In this document: positions 59,772 through 64,000 of the stretch, piece after piece | Layout: every line of letters starts with the position of its first letter | How positions within the stretch are numbered: position 1 is the stretch's first letter | Assembly (NCBI GenBank): GCA_951813535.1 | Contig: OX638345.1 | Coordinates: forward strand, 447,029-511,028 | Length of the DNA: 64,000 nt | Origin: an uncultured Dehalococcoidia bacterium | GTDB taxonomy: Bacteria > Chloroflexota > Dehalococcoidia > Lucifugimonadales > UBA3495 | Direction: 5' to 3' | Notes under the pieces: model-generated | Database searches by the model: none | Told to the model about the DNA's origin: nothing | What the model saw: only the letters and a program-made list of their open reading frames with translations | Made by a program: the position numbers and the translations under genes

Positions 59772-60569
59772 TTACGCCAGAAAACCCTCCACCAACTCGA
59801 CGAAACGGTCGGTGGCCTCAAGCTCGGGGTGGTGGCCGCAGTTGTCGATGACTTCCAGCCGGCTGCCGGGGACGCGGCGCTGGTATTCTTCGCCGGCGCT
59901 CACCGGGACGATGCGGTCCTGCTGGCCCCAGATGAGAAGGGTCGGGATGCGCTCCAGGCGGTACACCTGGTGCACCAGGCCAGGGTCGTGCATGTAAGGC
60001 CGCCACGAGACCCGGCAGGTCCCCTCCATGGCGAATTCCCACCGCTCCAGGATGTCCTCCTCCGGCTCGGCGGGACAGATGGTGCGGTACTCGGGAGTGC
60101 CGTCCGGGTCCAGCAGGGAGTCGCGGATGTACAGGGGCGGAGTGACTTCGAAGATGTCGTAGATTTCTCCGCCGGGAGGACGGATGCCGCCGGCTCCGAC
60201 CAGGATGAGGCGGCGGAACTGCTGCGGGCACATGGTGGCCAGCTCGGCGGCCAGCCAGCCGCCCAGGGAGAAGCCCATGAGGTCGGCGCCTTCCAGGCCC
60301 AGCTTGTCCAGCGCGCCCAGGTACCAGATGGCCATGTCGTGCATCTTCATGGACCAGTCCAGCTGGTCGGACTGGCCAAATCCGGGATGAGACGGGATGT
60401 GTATGGTGTGGTTCTGGGACAGGGCCTCGTGGTAGCGCAGCCAGCCGGGGTGCCCGAGCTCGTCGTGCAGGATGACCAGCGGGTTGCCGGAGCCGCCGGT
60501 GACGACCTCGACGTTGGAGCCGGATACCTCGGTGATGCTGGAAGTCCAGGGTTGGGCGGTTGTGGTCAT
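59772..60569 (-). CDS. alpha/beta hydrolase
   Basis: 265 residues from the ATG at 60569; a longer reading to 60629 is less likely. LVILHDELGHPGWLRYHEAL, HPGFGQSDQLDW, the nucleophile elbow GFSLGGW, an acid in LIWGQQDRIVP and the catalytic His in NCGHHPELE give a full Ser-Asp-His triad. It resembles meta-cleavage-product and similar hydrolases. The substrate is unknown. Confidence 0.87.
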   Translation of the reverse strand: MTTTAQPWTSSITEVSGSNVEVVTGGSGNPLVILHDELGHPGWLRYHEALSQNHTIHIPSHPGFGQSDQLDWSMKMHDMAIWYLGALDKLGLEGADLMGFSLGGWLAAELATMCPQQFRRLILVGAGGIRPPGGEIYDIFEVTPPLYIRDSLLDPDGTPEYRTICPAEPEEDILERWEFAMEGTCRVSWRPYMHDPGLVHQVYRLERIPTLLIWGQQDRIVPVSAGEEYQRRVPGSRLEVIDNCGHHPELEATDRFVELVEGFLA

Positions 60570-60635
60570 GGTTTGGCTAATCCTCTGGGCGCGGGTACGC
60601 CCCTCGCGGTGGCTACGGCTGGTGCGCAAAAGACA

Positions 60636-60710
60636 TGGAGCGGGCGATGGGATTCGAACCCACGACTTTTTGCTTGGGAAGCAAACACTCTACCACTGAG
60701 TTACGCCCGC
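60636..60710 (-). tRNA. tRNA-Gly (anticodon CCC)
   Basis: On the minus strand: acceptor GCGGGCG pairing with CGCCCGC, D arm, anticodon loop TTCCCAA inside a TTTGC/GCAAA stem, TTCGAAT T-loop, discriminator T and an encoded CCA (60636-60638). The body is 72 bases. Confidence 0.95.
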
Positions 60711-60875
60711 GTGACGGGTGGCCGCTTGGGGTCGGCAACCTGCCGCAAGTTTGCCACAGGGCGACGGGTAGGGCAAGGGGCGAGATGACCGACTGATGGC
60801 CCGGCAACATGCCGTATGGTATATATTCGTTAATGTACTCCGTTCCATCGTACACGGGGCGACCAGGTTCCAGAA

Positions 60876-61619
60876 ATGGCCAAAGACACTCTCACATTCG
60901 AGCTCGGCGGGCGTGTCGAGATCGCGACTTTTGCGGATGCAATTTCCGCATTCCGACGTTTGGTCACTGCTTTGACCCCCAAGAGCGCCGGCGTAACTTG
61001 GGTGGTCGAAGATCTGCAACCGGGAAGTGCAGTCGTGACCCTTAGAGGCGAGGCCCTCGACCCAGGGGCAGTAGAACGGATCGTGGATGATTACGAGAAA
61101 ATCGGAGCTGCGTTGGAGTCGCACGAGGACTTGCCGTTGACCAACTCCCGGGTTTTGAGCGCTGTAGGCGCCGTTCAAAGCCTGACGGCGATCGCAGACT
61201 ATGTGAGGTTCCAAACGCCCGATATTGATCATACGGTATATCGCAACGGCCACCCGGGGAATCGCGTCCCTCCTACGGTATCTGTCGGTAGAATCACCGG
61301 CCGTATACAAACCCTGAGCAACAGGACTGGCCTGCGTTTCAATCTGTATGACATGTTGCACGATAAAGCGGTGGCTTGCTACCTCACTGCTGGCCAGGAA
61401 GAATTGATGCGGGAGGGGAGGGGTCGTCGAGCAATGGTAACGGGTCAGATCTCCAGAGATTCGAGGAGCGGGCGTCCCGTAGCAGTTCGCCAAATCGTCC
61501 GCTTGGATATATTGGACGATGCGGAACCGGCGTCTTATCTGAACGCCAGAGGAGCGGTGCAGTGGGAGCTCGGGAGCAGATTGCCTGAAGATATTATCCG
61601 AGAGCTACGAGATGCCTGA
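60876..61619 (+). CDS. uncharacterised partner of a PIN protein
   Basis: 247 residues. The start reads AKDTLTFELGGRVEIATFAD followed by AISAFRRLVTAL; later NRTGLRFNLYDMLHDKAVAC and a basic RGRRAMVTG. No known antitoxin motif was found. The last eight bases overlap the downstream PIN gene, which indicates translational coupling and a joint function. Confidence 0.7.
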   Translation: MAKDTLTFELGGRVEIATFADAISAFRRLVTALTPKSAGVTWVVEDLQPGSAVVTLRGEALDPGAVERIVDDYEKIGAALESHEDLPLTNSRVLSAVGAVQSLTAIADYVRFQTPDIDHTVYRNGHPGNRVPPTVSVGRITGRIQTLSNRTGLRFNLYDMLHDKAVACYLTAGQEELMREGRGRRAMVTGQISRDSRSGRPVAVRQIVRLDILDDAEPASYLNARGAVQWELGSRLPEDIIRELRDA

Positions 61620-62103
61620 TACCGATGAGTCCCTCTATTGGGATGCCAATCTATTTCTCTCGTACATCAACGAGCATCCGGAACGAATGCCTGTATTGGA
61701 AGCTTTGTTGGCTGACAGCGCCGGCGACAATCTGCAAATTTACACGTCCACACTCACGACTGTGGAGGTCGCATTTGCTGCCTCCGAGCAACAGCGTAGG
61801 GCGTTGGATCCCGTGCAGGAAGAGAAGATCGACGCCCTTTGGAACGCTCCGGATGTTGTTGCCATAGTTGAATACCACGACGCTGTTGGTCGTCATGCCC
61901 GTGATCTGATCCGAGATGCTATGACGCAGCAGCGAAGCTTGAAGCCTTTGGATGCGATACACCTGGCGACGGCGCAATGGCTGGTAGGTGCAGGTTTTCC
62001 CATCAGTGAGTTTCATACTTATGACCGCCAGTTGTACGCTTACCAGTCGATAGTAGGGTTCAGTATCTGCGAACCGCGTGTTGCACAGCCTAGGATGATC
62101 TAG
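61612..62103 (+). CDS. PIN-domain protein
   Basis: 163 residues. SLYWDANLFLSYINEHPERM carries the first Asp, TTVEVAFAASEQQRR the Glu, and LKPLDAIHLATAQWLVGAGF with TYDRQL the later Asp residues of the PIN nuclease fold. It overlaps the preceding gene. A toxin role is likely but the partner is far larger than a usual antitoxin. Confidence 0.8.
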   Translation: MPDTDESLYWDANLFLSYINEHPERMPVLEALLADSAGDNLQIYTSTLTTVEVAFAASEQQRRALDPVQEEKIDALWNAPDVVAIVEYHDAVGRHARDLIRDAMTQQRSLKPLDAIHLATAQWLVGAGFPISEFHTYDRQLYAYQSIVGFSICEPRVAQPRMI

Positions 62104-62147
62104 CGCTGCACTCACTCATTTGTGCGGCGAGTTACTCGAGCCTTTTG

Positions 62148-63746
62148 CTACGCTGCAACCGTCGCCGCTTCTCGCCGCTCGCCCTGGAAATCTCGGGTTA
62201 GCTGGGCGAGGAGGAAGAAGATGTTTTCGACGGCGTTGGTGGCTTCTACTATGATGCGGTGGCGGCCGTCGTCTTCCTCGGGGGCCATGGCGAGGTAGCG
62301 GGCGCGCACGTCCTGCATCAGGCTGCGGCGGTCGCCCATCACCTGCTCGACGAAGGCCCAGGAGTCGGGGTCGTCCTCCTCCAGAGCGTCCAGGAAGATG
62401 AGCAGGGCGGCGTCGGTGCCCTCGACGACGCTGATCTGGAAGGTCTCCAGTATGTCGTCCTCGGGCAGGTCGCGCAGCAGGTCGGGCAGGGTGGAGAACT
62501 GCTCCTCCAGCCAGGTGATCAGCTTCTGGCGGCTCAGCACGGCGTTGCGGCGTTCACTGTCCTGACCGGGGTTGCGCTGCCCCAGCTCGGTCAGGAACTC
62601 GTCGATGCGGGAGTTCACCGCCAGCGTGGACTGACGGACGGCGCCGAGAGACAGTCCCATGCGGGCCTGCTCCAGGTATTCGGAGAACCGGCCCAGCACG
62701 CGCTTCTGCTCCAGGTGCGCCAGGTCAAGCGCCGTGGTCACGTCGTCGATGGCCTGGTCGTGGATGAACTGCGGCCGCGACCGTTCCTCCTCGGCGCTGG
62801 CCGGCCAGACGCGGGCGAAGAGCCGCATGGTCCAGTCGGGCGCGGACAGCACGACGATGCGGGACGGCATGCCGAAGACGATCACCGCCAGCGCCATCTG
62901 CGGACCCAGGCCAATGTCGGGCCAGGTTACCAGGGCCTTCACCAGCGGCACCTGCGCGTACACTTCAATATATAAGAGTATCACCAGGATGATCGCAGAG
63001 AAGAAGACCTGGAACGCCCAGAACATGCCCAGCTGCCGGGCGGTGCCGCTCAACCCCGACGAGACCACGATCACGCTGATGGCCAGCCCCACGTAGGAGC
63101 CGTAGATGTACATCAGCACCTGCTCCACGCCCACCAGCTGGGCCGCCGCCAGCCCGATGCCGAAAGCCACCACCGGCACCAGCGCCTGCACGATGAACGT
63201 CAGCAGCGCGCCCAGGATGAAGGACAGCAGGATGGATTCCGCGGAGATCTCGAGGCCGGCCTGGAACCAGGCCTGATCGGACAGGGGATGAGCTGATTCC
63301 TTGATAAGGACCAGCCCGAAGAGCAGAGCCGCCACGCCGAAGAGCATGGCGCCGGCCTCGCGGTAGTTGCCCCGCTGGAGCCGGGTCACGATGAGTCCGC
63401 CGATGCCGATGCCGTAGAGTGCGGCGACGCGGATGTCCACGGTCACGATGAAGAGGATCAGGCCGACGCCCATCTGCGCGCCCAGGGCGATGGGGTAGCC
63501 CTGCTTGGCCGAGATCAGTCCCGACCGCAGCATGCTGATGGTGATGAACGTGACGGCCGGCGAGGACTGGGTGATGGCGCCGGCCAGGGTGCCCCAGCCG
63601 AAGGCGGCGAAGCGGTTGTCGGCGAGGCGGCTGGCCAGCACCCGGAGGCGCGGCCCCACCACCGTCTTGAGGTTCTCGGAGAGGAGCCACATCCCGAAGA
63701 ACAGCAGCCCAACGCCGCCGAGGATGCCGCCGAACACTGCAATCAT
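62148..63746 (-). CDS. Na+/phosphate-cotransporter-family protein with PhoU-like tail
   Basis: 532 residues. About eight to ten membrane helices with GTLAGAITQSSPAVTFI, the first inverted repeat of the PNaS family (QSS core); the second half reads ALLTFIVQALVPVV, where the second QSS is missing. A helical PhoU-like domain of about 200 residues follows. It would import phosphate or a related anion; the degraded second motif makes the transport role uncertain. Confidence 0.8.
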   Translation of the reverse strand: MIAVFGGILGGVGLLFFGMWLLSENLKTVVGPRLRVLASRLADNRFAAFGWGTLAGAITQSSPAVTFITISMLRSGLISAKQGYPIALGAQMGVGLILFIVTVDIRVAALYGIGIGGLIVTRLQRGNYREAGAMLFGVAALLFGLVLIKESAHPLSDQAWFQAGLEISAESILLSFILGALLTFIVQALVPVVAFGIGLAAAQLVGVEQVLMYIYGSYVGLAISVIVVSSGLSGTARQLGMFWAFQVFFSAIILVILLYIEVYAQVPLVKALVTWPDIGLGPQMALAVIVFGMPSRIVVLSAPDWTMRLFARVWPASAEEERSRPQFIHDQAIDDVTTALDLAHLEQKRVLGRFSEYLEQARMGLSLGAVRQSTLAVNSRIDEFLTELGQRNPGQDSERRNAVLSRQKLITWLEEQFSTLPDLLRDLPEDDILETFQISVVEGTDAALLIFLDALEEDDPDSWAFVEQVMGDRRSLMQDVRARYLAMAPEEDDGRHRIIVEATNAVENIFFLLAQLTRDFQGERREAATVAA

Positions 63747-63927
63747 GCGTCGCTCCCTGGCCGTCGTCCCCGTGCGGAGACGATGGCGCCTGAGGTGAGG
63801 CTGGCCGGAAATCGGCGCCGGCTGGCATTATCGGGCCGGGCGGGACGATATTCAACCCGAAGATTGCCGGCCTCAGATACCCGCCGCGACTTCCGTGCTC
63901 AACAGTATCTGCCGGCAACACTATTAT

Positions 63928-63948
63928 GTGTGTTAATCACACTATAAT
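63928..63948 (+). promoter_or_regulatory. possible operator and -10 near the window end
   Basis: Inverted repeat GTGTGttaatCACAC (63928-63942) followed at once by TATAAT (63943-63948). It would drive a gene beyond the window; no good -35 is visible. Confidence 0.35.
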
Positions 63949-64000
63949 ATGCGATAGTCACGCCGTTACGGACGGCCCGTCTCCCCACGGCACCTCGGGC

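Noticed and set aside
60636-60710. tRNA-Gly as an integration site for a mobile element
   Set aside because: No duplicated tRNA 3' end, integrase or compositional island was seen beside it.

Overview
The window is a high-GC bacterial chromosome segment. I infer a Chloroflexota member, most like the SAR202/Dehalococcoidia side of the phylum, but no rRNA is present to prove it. The inference rests on: an alternative complex III (Act) respiratory operon; substrate-binding lipoproteins with long Ala/Pro/Thr or VEVTREV linkers; two Uma2 proteins; luciferase-like flavin oxidoreductases; carboxymuconolactone decarboxylase-like, MmgE/PrpD and MaoC proteins; TPTPTP-linker surface proteins; and several families of short dispersed intergenic repeats.

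Layout. 1-8.2 kb: four tandem paralogous family-5 extracellular solute-binding lipoproteins, each with its own near-identical promoter and hairpin terminator; the third carries a one-base frameshift. 8.3-11.1 kb: divergent Fe3+-type binding protein and ABC ATPase. 11.2-16.5 kb: a small antitoxin-like protein, HAD hydrolase, secreted PPC-domain protein, arsenate reductase/LMW phosphatase, DtxR-type regulator, PaREP1/HEPN-like protein. 16.5-22.5 kb: a thiamine-diphosphate enzyme cluster (split alpha and beta subunits, a degenerate beta paralogue, a full-length enzyme) plus a surface protein. 23-32.7 kb: the Act operon (pentahaem cytochrome, split ActB1/ActB2, two NrfD-type membrane subunits, two ActD, ActE) and a second lipoprotein cytochrome c. 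32.8-37.3 kb: cytochrome c maturation (CcmH, CcmF, CcmI-like, a membrane protein, thioredoxin-like CcmG/TlpA). 37.3-46.7 kb: ROK kinase, two Uma2 proteins, a split MaoC pair, aminotransferase, luciferase-like oxidoreductase, thioredoxin-fold lipoprotein. 46.8-55.9 kb: mostly minus-strand catabolic and stress genes (SDR, MmgE/PrpD, VapBC-like pair, HPP protein, alpha/beta hydrolase, CMD protein, F420-type oxidoreductase, HbpS/GlcG-like protein, ABM protein, cytidylate-kinase-like protein). 56.1-59.5 kb: rpsO-pnp, with an RGG-repeat tail on PNPase. 59.7-64 kb: alpha/beta hydrolase, tRNA-Gly(CCC), a PIN protein with an overlapping partner, and a Na/phosphate-cotransporter-like protein.

How the genes work together. 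The Act complex would oxidise quinol and pass electrons through the pentahaem cytochrome, ActE and the extra cytochrome c. Its haem proteins need the Ccm proteins encoded directly downstream, so assembly and maturation appear genetically linked. The solute-binding proteins and the scattered hydrolases, hydratases and flavin oxidoreductases suit a heterotroph taking up peptides or other organic solutes.

Most of the many long open frames opposite the listed genes are GC-driven shadows and are left out. No CRISPR array, rRNA, transposase or integrase was seen.
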